Shown: positions 33,591-43,734, numbered from the stretch's first letter. The stretch: DNA of 64,000 bases from an uncultured Bacteroides sp. (GCA_900546645.1 URDR01000002.1:1-64000); one strand, 5' to 3'. A program made the numbers and translations. Notes: a model not told the origin generated them from the sequence alone.

Positions 33591-35699
33591 TTACAGGGCT
33601 ACCCGGCGCAGGCGGATACGCAAGTTTGACAGTTCGGCGTCGGTGTGTGCTGAAGACGGATGATGAGGCCGTACCGTAATGGTATGGCGCTTGCCGTCGG
33701 TTGCATCGGAGAGTGTAAAGTCTTGCCGATAGACCACCTGTTCCTTTGCCGGACGGAGCAGATAACCGGTGCGTCCTTCAAACCGGTTATAGGCACGGAG
33801 TACGATTTGGTTGTCGCCTTTCTGTAAGGGAACAATGAGCTTTTCCGTACGGAATGTGCATCGGTATGGATTCAGATGTTTCATGATGGACTTGCCGTTT
33901 ACATAGACTTCGATTCCGTTGCCGGCTCCTACCTCCATCAGAATATGCTGGGAACGGGTAGCATATACATTTTGCATAACGAAGTAGGTAGAGAACGGGC
34001 TACAGGGAAATTCGTCTTGCTCTTTATCCGTAGGCACCCATGCCTTTCCGCTGGCAGGCGCATGCTGTAAGTCGGTTTGCAGGAAGGCAGGCGATTCGAA
34101 CATGCCGCTTCCCGGTCCGCATACATACCGCTGTCCCCATGTGAGAGTGGATGCAAAAGCCAGCTTGGCATTTGTGGCAGGGCGTTCGGGCTTTCCTTTA
34201 TCAAGTGTAAGGGTATATTGCTTGTTGTCAATGGTCAGATCGAGGGTCTTTCCGGCTTCTTGTTCGGTATAAATCAGTTCCAGTTGTTTCAGCAGAAGCT
34301 GTTCTACCTCCCAGCTATAGGCAGTGGTGCTGCGGTAGTTGCTGTAATAGTCGAAGCAGGAATAGCTATAATGTGGAGTTGCATTTCGGGCAGTCAGTGT
34401 CATGCCCTGTACCGTTTCTGCGAGTTGAGGCTGAATGGGTGTATCAAAATCCAGTGTCAGAACGTGGATGGTTCCGTCGTTATAAGCCGAAGCAGGTATG
34501 GTCAGTTCAATCTGGTTGCCGTATTGCAGGTATGTTGCCATTTTTCCGTCTCCTTTTATTAGCTTGTATCCCGGTAAGTTCAGTATAACTTTTCCGTCTT
34601 GTGGATAGACTCCGGAGAGGAACAGAAAAAGCTGTTTTCCTTTCCGAGTAACCTGTCCCCAGCTGAAGTCTTGCCGGAACGGTGAGGCTTCGGTATCGTA
34701 GATGGCATAGCCATATCGGTTCAGCCATTGCCCGATCAGCATGAGTACCTCTTTTTCAAACGGAACCACAGAGCCGTCGCCCTTCGGACCGATATTGAGC
34801 AGGTAGTTTCCTCCATGAGCTGCCACACTGATTAAATCTTTCAGCTTTTCTTTTGCTTTTTCGCGTACATCGCCCCGCTCTTGCCACGAACGATAGCCCC
34901 AAGTTTCATTAAACATAGAGGCTGCACTTTGCCAAGGGGTTTGCAGACTGGATTCGGGGTAAGCATTGTCGCCCATGACACAAAAATCGTACTGGTCGTT
35001 TCCCAGTCGTCCGCTGACCATGCAGTCGGGTTGGAGCTGGTGTACCAACTGATAAAGTTCCCGGCTTTGTTCGGGGGTATTGGCTCCCATGTCGAACCAC
35101 AGTTCTGAAATCTTTCCGTAGCGGGTGAGTAATTCGGTCAGTTGCTTTTTGGTGAACGCATGATGCGCATCCGGAATAAAGTCGGCATTATGTCCCGACA
35201 TGGGGGATGCTTCGGGAAAACTCCAATCGATGAGTGAATAATAGAGTCCGAAGTTTATACCTTTTTTCTGGCAGGCTTCGGAGAGCTCTTTCACGAAATC
35301 GCGTTTTCCGGGAGTGGCATGATAACTGTTGTAAGGAGTGGTTTCGGTATGAAACATACAGAATCCGTCATGATGTTTTGTGGTGAAGATGATGGAGCGC
35401 ATGCCGGCAGCTTGGGCAAGTGCCACGATTGAGTCGGCATTAAACCGGTCAGGGTTGAAGGTCTGGGCAAGAGCATGGTATGCTTCTTTGGGAATAGGAG
35501 CAAATGCCTGTATCTGTTCGCTGTATCCTCGGGTTACCGGCTGTCCGTTCCATACGCCGCCGGCTTGGGAATAAAGTCCGAAGTGGATGAACAGGGAGAA
35601 TTTATTACTGTGCCACGTGCGGAGGGCTTCCGGGCTAATTTGTGCTTGCAGGGTGAGCAGCATCAGGCTGGTCAGGAGGAGTGAGGCGAATCTTTTCAT
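33591..35699 (-). CDS. GH29 alpha-L-fucosidase, exported
   Basis: A 702-aa protein with a signal peptide (MKRFASLLLTSLMLLTLQAQ) and a GH29 catalytic barrel at about 25-345. Family blocks are FSLFIHFGLYS, TTKHHDGFCMFHT and NFGLYYSLIDWS, with the nucleophile region ELWFDMG (Asp203). AAHGGNYLLNIGPKGDG closes the barrel. The C-terminal half holds beta-sandwich domains, one with a galactose-binding-like appearance (YFVMQNVYATRSQHILMEVG, GIEVYVNGKSI). It should remove alpha-L-fucose from host or dietary glycans in the periplasm or at the surface. It stands alone, without a SusCD pair or regulator beside it, and has its own promoter. Confidence 0.93.
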   Translation of the reverse strand: MKRFASLLLTSLMLLTLQAQISPEALRTWHSNKFSLFIHFGLYSQAGGVWNGQPVTRGYSEQIQAFAPIPKEAYHALAQTFNPDRFNADSIVALAQAAGMRSIIFTTKHHDGFCMFHTETTPYNSYHATPGKRDFVKELSEACQKKGINFGLYYSLIDWSFPEASPMSGHNADFIPDAHHAFTKKQLTELLTRYGKISELWFDMGANTPEQSRELYQLVHQLQPDCMVSGRLGNDQYDFCVMGDNAYPESSLQTPWQSAASMFNETWGYRSWQERGDVREKAKEKLKDLISVAAHGGNYLLNIGPKGDGSVVPFEKEVLMLIGQWLNRYGYAIYDTEASPFRQDFSWGQVTRKGKQLFLFLSGVYPQDGKVILNLPGYKLIKGDGKMATYLQYGNQIELTIPASAYNDGTIHVLTLDFDTPIQPQLAETVQGMTLTARNATPHYSYSCFDYYSNYRSTTAYSWEVEQLLLKQLELIYTEQEAGKTLDLTIDNKQYTLTLDKGKPERPATNAKLAFASTLTWGQRYVCGPGSGMFESPAFLQTDLQHAPASGKAWVPTDKEQDEFPCSPFSTYFVMQNVYATRSQHILMEVGAGNGIEVYVNGKSIMKHLNPYRCTFRTEKLIVPLQKGDNQIVLRAYNRFEGRTGYLLRPAKEQVVYRQDFTLSDATDGKRHTITVRPHHPSSAHTDAELSNLRIRLRRVAL

Positions 35700-35718
35700 T
35701 TTAGTTGTTATTTGTGAG

Positions 35719-35726
35719 CAAATATA
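35719..35726 (-). promoter_or_regulatory. Promoter -7 box for the fucosidase gene
   Basis: The minus strand reads TATATTTG, an exact consensus match 20 bp from the start codon. Confidence 0.6.
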
Positions 35727-35793
35727 CGAATTTTAGTTTTTAAGTTTATGAGTTTATAAGGTTATAGTTCGTGAGTTTTTTCGTTCTTGGTTT

Positions 35794-35858
35794 TTCATCT
35801 ATCATTCTTCATTTATCATTCTTCATTTATCATTCTTCATTTATCATTCTTCATCTAT
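35794..35858. repeat. 14-bp minisatellite, four units plus a partial one
   Basis: TTCATTTATCATTC is repeated head to tail at 35794, 35808, 35822 and 35836, with a partial fifth unit at 35850. The first and last units read TTCATCTAT. It lies between the divergent fucosidase and DUF5020 promoters. Confidence 0.9.
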
Positions 35859-35903
35859 GATACGGGATTGCCGTATGAAAAGTGATTGCCTTCTTTCGGG
35901 GGA

Positions 35904-35936
35904 TTTGGTAGAATAGCAGTTTTTTATGTAATTTTG
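35904..35936 (+). promoter_or_regulatory. Promoter for DUF5020-NCS2 operon
   Basis: TTTG (35904-35907) is followed after 21 bp by TAATTTTG (35929-35936). This is a good Bacteroides -33/-7 pair, 40 bp before the first start codon. Confidence 0.65.
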
Positions 35937-35976
35937 CAGCCGATTTGATAATTTGTTAAAAATACGTTAACGAACG

Positions 35977-36666
35977 ATGAAAAAACTAATTTTATTCGTG
36001 TTCTTTTGCTGTACGTTTGCCATGAGTGCTATGGCGCAGTTGAATCTTCAGTTGCACTATGATTTGGGACGTGCGCTTTATAACTCGTTGGATGGTCGTC
36101 CTTGGGTGACTACCACAGTAGAAATGTTTAAGGCTGACAAATGGGGAAGTACCTATTTCTTTGTGGATATGGATTATACCGATAAAGGAGTAGATTGTGC
36201 GTATTGGGAAATCAGCCGTGACTTGAAATTCTGGAAAGCACCTTTTGCGGCTCATGTGGAGTATAACGGAGGGTTGAATTATATCAACAATGCATTCTTG
36301 GGTGGTGTATCCTATAGCTGGAATAACGCAGACTTTTCGCGTGTGTTCGGCTTGCAGGTCTTGTATAAATATATTCAGAAGAATGAGAAACCTCATAACT
36401 TCCAGTTGACCGGTACCTGGACGCTTCATTTCGATGAAGGGAAATATACATTCAGCGGATTCATGGATTTCTGGCGTGAGAAACATAACGGACATGATTT
36501 TATTTTCATGAGTGAACCTCAGTTTTGGGTAAACTTGAATAAGTTCAAGCATGTGAACGATGAGTTTAACCTGAGTGTGGGTACAGAGTGTGAGTTGAGT
36601 ACAAACTTTGCTATGCGTAATGGATTCTATTGTATTCCTACCTTGGCAATGAAATGGACGTTCTGA
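35977..36666 (+). CDS. DUF5020-family outer-membrane channel (Tsx-like)
   Basis: The 229-aa protein has a signal peptide (ending AMSAMAQ) and many short amphipathic beta strands rich in aromatics (FFVDMDYTD, HVEYNGGLNYI, FLGGVSYSWNN, YTFSGFMDFW). It ends with a phenylalanine (LAMKWTF), the classic outer-membrane barrel terminus. Its size and strand pattern recall the nucleoside channel Tsx. Its stop codon overlaps the start of an NCS2 nucleobase permease (TGATG). The two most likely form an outer-plus-inner-membrane uptake route for purine bases; the substrate is inferred from the neighbour. Confidence 0.82.
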   Translation: MKKLILFVFFCCTFAMSAMAQLNLQLHYDLGRALYNSLDGRPWVTTTVEMFKADKWGSTYFFVDMDYTDKGVDCAYWEISRDLKFWKAPFAAHVEYNGGLNYINNAFLGGVSYSWNNADFSRVFGLQVLYKYIQKNEKPHNFQLTGTWTLHFDEGKYTFSGFMDFWREKHNGHDFIFMSEPQFWVNLNKFKHVNDEFNLSVGTECELSTNFAMRNGFYCIPTLAMKWTF

Positions 36667-37964
36667 TGAAAAAGGGAATGCTTGAAAAATTATTCGGCTT
36701 TGACCGGAATGTGACGCGGGTGCGTACGGAAGTAATGGCGGGAATTACTACGTTCCTGACCATGGCTTATATCTTGGCTGTCAATCCGAACATCTTGAGT
36801 GCGGCGGGTATGGATAAGGGTGCGTTGTTTACCACGACGGCTGTTGCATCGGCTTTTGCTACGCTGCTGATGGCTTTTTATGCCAAATTGCCTTTTGGAC
36901 TGGCTCCGGGTATGGGACTGAATGCGTTTTTTGCTTATACGGTCTGCCTTACACTGGGCTATTCTTGGCAGTTTGCCTTGACAGCTGTGTTGCTGGAGGG
37001 ATTGATATTTATCGTCTTGACGGTTACTAACTTGCGTGAGAAGATTGTGGATGCCTTGCCTGTGACCTTGAAAAATGCGATAGGAGCCGGTATCGGTTTG
37101 TTTATTGCTTTCTTGGGGCTGCAGAATGCCGGAGTTATTGTAAACAATGATGCAACGCTGGTCGGCTTGGGACAGATTACTTCTGGTTCGGCTTTACTGG
37201 CACTGATTGGTTTGCTGATTACTTCGGTGCTGCTGGTGCGACGCATGCGTGGGGCTTTGCTGTTTGGTATCCTGCTGACTACGCTGGTGGGTATCCCGAT
37301 GGGGGTGACGCACATGGATGCGGTGGTGAGTATGCCGCCTTCCATTGAACCGATTTTCTTTAAGTTTGAGTGGGAGCATATCTTTACTAAGGAAATGCTG
37401 ATTGTGGTGTTTACCTTCTTGTTTGTGGATATGTTTGATACCATCGGCACACTGGTGGGAGTGACTACCAAGGCAGGTATGATGACAAAAGACGGCAAAA
37501 TACCTCACCTGAAGCAGGCTTTTCTGGTAGATGCCTTCGGAACAACAGTAGGAGCAGCGCTGGGTACCAGTACCATTACTACGTTTGTGGAAAGTGCATC
37601 GGGAGTAGGAGAAGGAGGACGCAGCGGATTGACAGCATTTGTTACGGCTCTTTGCTTTCTGCTGGCTTTGTTTCTGGCTCCGTTCTTTCTGGCTGTGCCG
37701 GGGGCGGCTACGGCTCCTGTCTTGATTCTGGTAGGACTGATGATGATGTCATCGGTAAAGAAGGTTGATTTTACAGATTACTCAGAGTCGATTCCTGCTT
37801 TTCTCTGCATTATTTTTATGCCTCTGGCTTATAGCATTTCGGATGGCATTGTATTGGGACTGATCAGTTATGTATTGATTAACCTGCTTTGCGGAAAACG
37901 GGAAAAACTGACTCCCGGCATGTGTTTGCTGGCTGCGGTGTTTGTCTTGAAATTCTTTATGTAA
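36666..37964 (+). CDS. NCS2-family purine (adenine/guanine/hypoxanthine) permease, AzgA type
   Basis: The start at 36666 (MKKGMLEKLFGF) gives 432 aa and overlaps the upstream stop by one base; an upstream ATG at 36630 would lie inside DUF5020. About 12-14 hydrophobic segments are present. AzgA-type blocks include ITTFLTMAYILAVNPNIL, GLAPGMGLNAFFAYTVC, GAGIGLFIAFLGLQNAG, the cytoplasmic-end motif DMFDTIGTLVGVTTKAG and LGTSTITTFVESASGVGEGGRSG. It should import purine bases by proton symport. A long hairpin follows the gene. Confidence 0.93.
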   Translation: MKKGMLEKLFGFDRNVTRVRTEVMAGITTFLTMAYILAVNPNILSAAGMDKGALFTTTAVASAFATLLMAFYAKLPFGLAPGMGLNAFFAYTVCLTLGYSWQFALTAVLLEGLIFIVLTVTNLREKIVDALPVTLKNAIGAGIGLFIAFLGLQNAGVIVNNDATLVGLGQITSGSALLALIGLLITSVLLVRRMRGALLFGILLTTLVGIPMGVTHMDAVVSMPPSIEPIFFKFEWEHIFTKEMLIVVFTFLFVDMFDTIGTLVGVTTKAGMMTKDGKIPHLKQAFLVDAFGTTVGAALGTSTITTFVESASGVGEGGRSGLTAFVTALCFLLALFLAPFFLAVPGAATAPVLILVGLMMMSSVKKVDFTDYSESIPAFLCIIFMPLAYSISDGIVLGLISYVLINLLCGKREKLTPGMCLLAAVFVLKFFM

Positions 37965-38026
37965 TGATAACTCTGGAGTGCTGCACTGTTGAAAGGACTG
38001 GGTAACTCCGGTAGATTCTCTAACAA

Positions 38027-38099
38027 AACAAGCTTTAACTCGCTTGGCTTCTCCGGCTTTCAATAGAGCGGAGTATGCTCAGATGAGTTAAAGCTTGTT
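38027..38099. terminator. Long-looped hairpin between NCS2 gene and mutB
   Basis: AACAAGCTTTAACTC pairs with GAGTTAAAGCTTGTT across a 43-nt loop, with T's to the right. It separates the converging NCS2 and mutase transcripts. Confidence 0.65.
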
Positions 38100-38130
38100 T
38101 CTTTTATCGGCTATGCTTTAGCCGGCTTCT

Positions 38131-40281
38131 TTATTCTTCTGTATCGAGCAGGAGCTCCATGACCTGGCAAGCCGATTTGGCAACAGAAGTACCGGGGCCA
38201 AAGATAGCCATTACGCCAGCTTGATACAAGAAATCATAATCTTGGGCAGGGATGACTCCTCCGGCAAAGACTAAGATGTCTTCACGTCCCAATCGCTTCA
38301 ATTCTTCTATAATCTGCGGAACCAGTGTCTTATGTCCGGCTGCAAGTGAAGAAACACCTACTGCATGCACGTCATTTTCAACTGCTTCACGCGCTGCTTC
38401 TTCAGGAGTCTGGAACAAAGGTCCCATATCTACGTCGAATCCGCAGTCGGCAAATCCGGTTGCTACAACTTTGGCACCTCGATCGTGTCCGTCTTGTCCC
38501 ATTTTGGCAATCATGACACGCGGACGCCGTCCTTCTTTTTTCGCAAATTGTTCGGTCAGTTCGCAAGCTTTTGCGAAATCTGCATCTTTTTTACTTTCTG
38601 ATGAATACACGCCTGATATCGTTCTGATTACTGCTTTATATCGTCCGACTACTGCTTCGCAGGCATCGGATATTTCTCCTAAGGTGGCACGTACGTGAGC
38701 GGCTTCCACTGCCAACTCCAGCAGGTTTCCCTTTCCTGTCTTTACACATTCAGTAATGGCAGCCAGTGCCTTGTCTACTTCTTCCTGATTACGTCCTTCT
38801 TTTAACCGGCGCAGGTTTTCCACCTGTTCCTGACGCACTGCGGTGTTGTCTACTTCCAGAATATCAATTGGGTCTTCTTTTTCCAAGCGATACTTGTTGG
38901 TACCCACAATGGTTTGTTCACCTGAGTCAATCCGTGCCTGGGTGCGTGCGGCTGCCTCTTCGATACGCATTTTAGGAATACCGGTTTCAATCGCCTTAGC
39001 CATACCGCCCAGACGTTCGATTTCCTGGATATGCTCCCAGGCGCGATGAGCCAGTTCGTTGGTCAGTGATTCTACATAGTAAGAACCTCCCCATGGATCT
39101 ACATTCTTGCATACCTGAGTTTCTTCCTGGATATAGATTTGGGTATTACGGGCAATACGTGCAGAGAAGTCGGTGGGCAATGCGATGGCTTCATCCAAGG
39201 CGTTGGTATGAAGTGACTGGGTATGACCCAATGCTGCTGCCATAGCTTCAATACAGGTACGTCCTACATTATTGAACGGGTCTTGCTCAGTAAGCGACCA
39301 TCCGGAAGTCTGTGAGTGCGTACGGAGTGCAAGCGATTTGGGGTTTTTCGGATTAAACTGTTTCACAATCTTGGCCCACAGCATACGTGCAGCACGCATC
39401 TTGGCGATTTCCATGAAGTGATTCATACCGATGGCCCAGAAGAAAGAGAGTCGGGGAGCAAAGGCATCAATATCGATACCGGCTGCCACTCCGGCGCGCA
39501 GATATTCCAGTCCGTCGGCAAGGGTATAAGCCAGTTCGATGTCGGCTGTAGCTCCTGCTTCCTGCATGTGGTATCCCGAAATGGAGATAGAATTGAATTT
39601 AGGCATCTTTTGCGAAGTATATTCAAAGATGTCAGAAATGATTTTCATGGAGAATGCAGGCGGATAGATATACGTGTTACGTACCATGAATTCTTTCAGA
39701 ATATCATTTTGGATGGTTCCTGCCATTTCTTCCAGCTTGGCTCCCTGTTCCAGTCCGGCATTGATATAGAATGCCATGATGGGAAGTACGGCTCCGTTCA
39801 TGGTCATTGAAACAGACATTTTATTGAGCGGGATTCCGTCGAATAACACTTTCATATTTTCCAGTGAGCAGATAGATACACCCGCTTTACCCACGTCGCC
39901 AACTACTCTGGGATGATTCGGGTCGTATCCGCGGTGAGTAGGAAGGTCGAATGCAACCGACAATCCTTTTTGTCCGGAAGCCAGGTTACGGCGATAGAAT
40001 GCGTTAGATTCTTCAGCGGTAGAGAATCCTGCATATTGACGGATGGTCCACGGGCGGAAGGTGTACATCATGGAATAGGGACCCCGCAGATAGGGAGGAA
40101 TACCTGCTGCATAATCCAGATGCTCCATGCCTTCCAGGTCTTCTTTGGTATAAACCGGTTTTACCTGAATTTGCTCAGGTGTTTTCCAGTTGGCTGTAAT
40201 GCCGTTTTCTTTTTGCCACTCCATTCCGTTTTGTGGATGGAATCCGGCAAATATATCGATGTTTTTAAAATTAGGTTTCAT
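38131..40281 (-). CDS. mutB: Methylmalonyl-CoA mutase, large (catalytic) subunit
   Basis: A 716-aa protein, the usual length for the large chain. It isomerises (R)-methylmalonyl-CoA and succinyl-CoA with adenosylcobalamin. The substrate barrel shows [34 protein letters not shown] and [16 protein letters not shown]. The C-terminal cobalamin domain has the base-off motif DxHxxG as D597-G-H599-D-R-G602 and later [19 protein letters not shown]. In Bacteroides it is part of the succinate-to-propionate route. It lies 62 bp downstream of mutA on the minus strand, the standard order, and depends on imported or salvaged B12. Confidence 0.96.
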   Translation of the reverse strand: MKPNFKNIDIFAGFHPQNGMEWQKENGITANWKTPEQIQVKPVYTKEDLEGMEHLDYAAGIPPYLRGPYSMMYTFRPWTIRQYAGFSTAEESNAFYRRNLASGQKGLSVAFDLPTHRGYDPNHPRVVGDVGKAGVSICSLENMKVLFDGIPLNKMSVSMTMNGAVLPIMAFYINAGLEQGAKLEEMAGTIQNDILKEFMVRNTYIYPPAFSMKIISDIFEYTSQKMPKFNSISISGYHMQEAGATADIELAYTLADGLEYLRAGVAAGIDIDAFAPRLSFFWAIGMNHFMEIAKMRAARMLWAKIVKQFNPKNPKSLALRTHSQTSGWSLTEQDPFNNVGRTCIEAMAAALGHTQSLHTNALDEAIALPTDFSARIARNTQIYIQEETQVCKNVDPWGGSYYVESLTNELAHRAWEHIQEIERLGGMAKAIETGIPKMRIEEAAARTQARIDSGEQTIVGTNKYRLEKEDPIDILEVDNTAVRQEQVENLRRLKEGRNQEEVDKALAAITECVKTGKGNLLELAVEAAHVRATLGEISDACEAVVGRYKAVIRTISGVYSSESKKDADFAKACELTEQFAKKEGRRPRVMIAKMGQDGHDRGAKVVATGFADCGFDVDMGPLFQTPEEAAREAVENDVHAVGVSSLAAGHKTLVPQIIEELKRLGREDILVFAGGVIPAQDYDFLYQAGVMAIFGPGTSVAKSACQVMELLLDTEE

Positions 40282-40343
40282 AGCTTTCCGTTTTTGAGCT
40301 TCAGTTTTTAAGTTTGTTGAAAGGGATTAGTCTACTCAAAAAC

Positions 40344-42209
40344 TTATAGACTTAATAGCTTTTTGTTGTATTCTCGTAATGTTTCCAATACGTTGCAACG
40401 CACGTGGATAAAGTTTTCGATGCCTGCAGCTTTTAAATCGTCCATGCAGGCAGGTGCACCAGCCACAATAAACAGGGCTCTTCCGTTTACCTCCTGGAAT
40501 GCCGGAATGGCATATTCCGCATATTCGTCATCGCTGGAACAGAGAACAATGATATCAGCTTGGGCATTGATGGCTGCCTTGACTCCTTCTTCAACGGAAG
40601 GAAAGCCGAGGTTGTCAATTACTTCATAGCCTGCGCAAGCAAGGAAGTTGCATGAGAACTGAGCACGTGCCTGACGCATGGCAAGATTTCCGATGGTAAG
40701 CATGAATGCCTTCGGGCGTTTGCCGGAGTGTTCGGTTTGCAGGCGGAGTGCTTCAAACTCGCTTGCAGCACGGTCTGTATTTAGGGCTGCAAATTCTGTA
40801 TCACTTTCCTCGTTCTCGTTACCGCAGCAACATGCAGAAGTCAAAGGAGATTTTTCACCGGCTAATTCGGTGAAATTCGGATATTGGTTAGTTCCCAATA
40901 AGATTTCTTTACGTTTGGAAACGGCTTCATGACGTGCTTTGTTGCTTCCGTTTACAGCTTCTTGTATGCGGCCTGCTTTAACAGCTGCTGTCATACCTCC
41001 TTCTTCTTCCACTTGCAGGAAGAGCTCCCATGCCTGTTTAGCAATAGATACGGTCAGGTTTTCAATGTAATATGAACCTGCAGCCGGGTCAACGATACGG
41101 TTTAAATGAGCTTCTTCTTTTAATAACAGCTGCTGGTTGCGTGCGATGCGTTCAGAAAATTCGTTTGGACTTTCATAAACTTGGTCAAACGGAGTGACGG
41201 TCATGGAGTCAACTCCTGCAAGGGCAGCACTCATGGCTTCAGTCTGTGTGCGTAACAAGTTGACATGGGCATCAAACAGGGTGAGATTGAAATGAGAAGT
41301 TTCGGCATGCGCAATCATCTGGCAGGCACACAGGCATGAAGGTTTATATTCGTTGACTATTTGAGCCCATAATAAGCGTGCTGCTCTGAATTTGGCAATC
41401 TCCATGAAATAATTTGAACTGATGCCGAAGTTGAATTTTATTTTCTGTGCTGCAGTATCCACCGGAACTCCAGCTTCTGTCATGCAAGCCAGATATTGAT
41501 TTCCCCAAGCTAATGCATATCCTAATTCCTGATAGATATAAGCTCCTGCATTATTCAGTTGGAGAGAGTTGACAGCGATACACCGGAAAGAAGGGTAAGG
41601 AGTCAGAATTTCAATTAACTCTTTAGCTGTAGGGATGAGTTCGCTACGGTCTTTTCCTTTCTTCAGCATTTTTCCGATGGGGTCGAAGTTGAATGAACCT
41701 TGCAATTTTTCGGGAGCATATCCCTTTTCTTTGAAATATTGAGTTACAAACCGGGCTAATTTAACGGTTTGCCGCTGGCAGGTTTTGAAGTTAAGTTCAA
41801 TGCATTCGCAGCAAATATCTTTCAGCAAAGTATGAATAAATTCTTCACTTACGTCTTTTCCTTTTATTTTGAATCCCAAAGAATCAATGCCTTTGTTCAG
41901 TAAATCTAATGCTTTGGCATTGGCTTCTTCCGGATTATCTACCTGGATGTCTTGGCGGATAAACCAAGTATTGTCATTCTTTTTATTACCACGTAGGTAG
42001 GGGAATTGTCCCGGAAGCCCTTCAGTGGTTTTTAATCCTTCCAAGTCTTCCTGGCGGTAGAAAGGTTTCACTTTAAACCCTTCATAGGTTTTCCATACCA
42101 GCCTTTTTTCATAATCCGCTCCTTTCAGATCCACTGTAATTTTGTCCATCCATTCTTGGGTGGATACGGCGGGGAAATCGGAGAAGAGGGTCTCTTTACT
42201 ATCTGCCAT
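40344..42209 (-). CDS. mutA: Methylmalonyl-CoA mutase, small subunit
   Basis: The 621-aa small chain is homologous to MutB over its length (barrel blocks LNNAGAYIYQELGYALAWGNQYL, MTVTPFDQVYESPNEFSERIARNQQLL). It lacks the cobalamin motif: the place of DxHxxG is taken by IGNLAMRQARAQF. This loss is normal for the family, where the small subunit only stabilises the dimer. A Cys-rich insert (ACCCGNENE) sits in the linker. It is the first gene of the mutA-mutB pair and has its own promoter box upstream. Confidence 0.95.
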   Translation of the reverse strand: MADSKETLFSDFPAVSTQEWMDKITVDLKGADYEKRLVWKTYEGFKVKPFYRQEDLEGLKTTEGLPGQFPYLRGNKKNDNTWFIRQDIQVDNPEEANAKALDLLNKGIDSLGFKIKGKDVSEEFIHTLLKDICCECIELNFKTCQRQTVKLARFVTQYFKEKGYAPEKLQGSFNFDPIGKMLKKGKDRSELIPTAKELIEILTPYPSFRCIAVNSLQLNNAGAYIYQELGYALAWGNQYLACMTEAGVPVDTAAQKIKFNFGISSNYFMEIAKFRAARLLWAQIVNEYKPSCLCACQMIAHAETSHFNLTLFDAHVNLLRTQTEAMSAALAGVDSMTVTPFDQVYESPNEFSERIARNQQLLLKEEAHLNRIVDPAAGSYYIENLTVSIAKQAWELFLQVEEEGGMTAAVKAGRIQEAVNGSNKARHEAVSKRKEILLGTNQYPNFTELAGEKSPLTSACCCGNENEESDTEFAALNTDRAASEFEALRLQTEHSGKRPKAFMLTIGNLAMRQARAQFSCNFLACAGYEVIDNLGFPSVEEGVKAAINAQADIIVLCSSDDEYAEYAIPAFQEVNGRALFIVAGAPACMDDLKAAGIENFIHVRCNVLETLREYNKKLLSL

Positions 42210-42271
42210 AGTTGATAAGTGTTTTTGTTGATATTTAGATTCAGTTGCTTCGGTTCGGAAGCCTACAATGG

Positions 42272-42279
42272 CAAATATA
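42272..42279 (-). promoter_or_regulatory. Promoter -7 box for mutA-mutB
   Basis: The minus strand reads TATATTTG, an exact consensus match about 60 bp before the mutA start. No cobalamin riboswitch is apparent in the short leader. Confidence 0.6.
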
Positions 42280-42348
42280 CAAATTTCTTCTTAGGTTGTA
42301 TCTTTTGGTATGTGAAAAAACGACAAATGGTAAGCCCTCATTCAAAGA

Positions 42349-42390
42349 ACAGCTGCCTTGGCTTGCTGTCGTGAGCATCAAGGCAGCTGT
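42349..42390 (-). terminator. Terminator of the efflux operon
   Basis: ACAGCTGCCTTG pairs with CAAGGCAGCTGT around an 18-nt loop, 13 bp beyond the stop of the TolC-like gene. The T-tract is weak. Confidence 0.6.
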
Positions 42391-42402
42391 GTCAAGAGGG
42401 GT

Positions 42403-43731
42403 TTAGTATAGAGGCTCTCCTTTATAGAAATCTAAAATCTTGGTTCGGAACAGATAGTCGTATTTGGCTTGAATACGATCAGACACGGCTTTCATCCATG
42501 CAGTACGTGCTTCGTTATATTCTGTGGCATTGGCTTTTCCGTTGCTGTATTTTTCTTTCATCAGAACGAAAGAGGCTTCGGCAGCCTGATCGGCTGTCCG
42601 GCTGCTTTGATATTGGCTTTCGGCACTTACGGCATTGTAATAGGCTTGCTGGATTTCTTTATATAGTGCTTTTTTGCTGTCTTCCAGTTGCCAGTTGAGT
42701 ATGTTTTGCTGCACCCGGGCATTACGGACACGGTTTCGGGTAGCGAGCCGGTTAAACAGCGGAACGCTTAGCGAGAAGCCGATGTATTGGCTGAAATTAT
42801 CGCGCAGCTGTGAACTGAAACTGTGATTCTCTTGTCCAGATACATTGAAGTAATTGGTGCTGAGTCCTGCCCCGAAACTGAGTTGCGGGTAATAGGCACT
42901 TTGAGCAATACGGATGTTGTGAGCAGCTCCTTCCAGCCGGTAGCGGGCAGCTTTGATAGATGGTTTGTTCCGGATTGCTTCGCAGTAGATGTCTTCCGGA
43001 GCTGTCAGTTCTTTGATGAAAGACGCTTCATCTGCTTCGGGAGAGACAATTTGAAAATCTTCCGGCGAAGGCAATTCTAAAAGCTGGCTCAGCTCAAGTA
43101 ATGCCAGGTGATAATTGTTTTGAACTTGAACAGCCGAAAGTTGGTCTTGAGCCACACGTGCCTGCGCTTCGAGCCATTCGGATTTTGACGCTTTCCCGTT
43201 TTCAAAATAAGCTTCTTTTTGCCGGAGCATTTCCTTGCTCAGCAAGACTTGTTCCTGGGCTACTTTTTTAAGTTCTTCATTAAATAATACCTGTAAAAAA
43301 GAAGACGTAACTTGGATGCTGATATCTTCTTTTGCCTTGTTTAAGTCTTCAATCGCAGCTTTCAGATTGAGTTTGGAAAGTGCAATGTTGTTAGGAATCT
43401 GCATCCCGGTAAATAAGGGAATATTTGTGGTAAGATTTAATCCCGTATTTTGTGTATTCAGACTGCGGTACGTATTATCCGACTGAAGGCTTCGTCCGAA
43501 ATTAAATGTGTGAGAAGCACTTCCGTTCAGGTTGGGCAAGCGGCTCCATTTGGCGGTATTGAGTTCTATTTCATTTTGCTCACATACAGACTCCTGTTGC
43601 TTGATTGTCAAATTATGTTCTATCGCATAGTCAATGCACTGCTTTAAGCTCCATGCCTGCTGAGCGTGAGCCGTGAGATTTCCCATGACGAGAGGGAGGC
43701 ATAGGGTAATTATTTTCTTCAGGTTATTCAT
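42403..43731 (-). CDS. TolC-family outer-membrane efflux protein
   Basis: A 442-aa protein with a signal peptide (to about residue 24, AHAQQAW). It has two copies of the OEP helical repeat, with a periodic long-helix pattern typical of the TolC tunnel (QSLQSDNTYRSLNTQNTGLNLTTNIPLFTG; SLSVPLFNRLATRNRVRNARVQQNILNWQLEDSK). It forms the outer-membrane duct for the transporter encoded by the four genes upstream and is the last gene of the operon, 3 bp after the adaptor gene. Confidence 0.92.
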   Translation of the reverse strand: MNNLKKIITLCLPLVMGNLTAHAQQAWSLKQCIDYAIEHNLTIKQQESVCEQNEIELNTAKWSRLPNLNGSASHTFNFGRSLQSDNTYRSLNTQNTGLNLTTNIPLFTGMQIPNNIALSKLNLKAAIEDLNKAKEDISIQVTSSFLQVLFNEELKKVAQEQVLLSKEMLRQKEAYFENGKASKSEWLEAQARVAQDQLSAVQVQNNYHLALLELSQLLELPSPEDFQIVSPEADEASFIKELTAPEDIYCEAIRNKPSIKAARYRLEGAAHNIRIAQSAYYPQLSFGAGLSTNYFNVSGQENHSFSSQLRDNFSQYIGFSLSVPLFNRLATRNRVRNARVQQNILNWQLEDSKKALYKEIQQAYYNAVSAESQYQSSRTADQAAEASFVLMKEKYSNGKANATEYNEARTAWMKAVSDRIQAKYDYLFRTKILDFYKGEPLY

Positions 43732-43734
43732 GAC

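Noticed and set aside
40344..42209. mutA as a decayed mutase because the cobalamin motif is missing
   Set aside because: Loss of DxHxxG is normal for the small subunit of two-chain methylmalonyl-CoA mutases; the frame is intact and the gene order is standard.
42210..42300. Cobalamin riboswitch before the B12-dependent mutase genes
   Set aside because: The leader is only about 60 nt and shows no B12-box; dependence on cobalamin does not imply such a switch.
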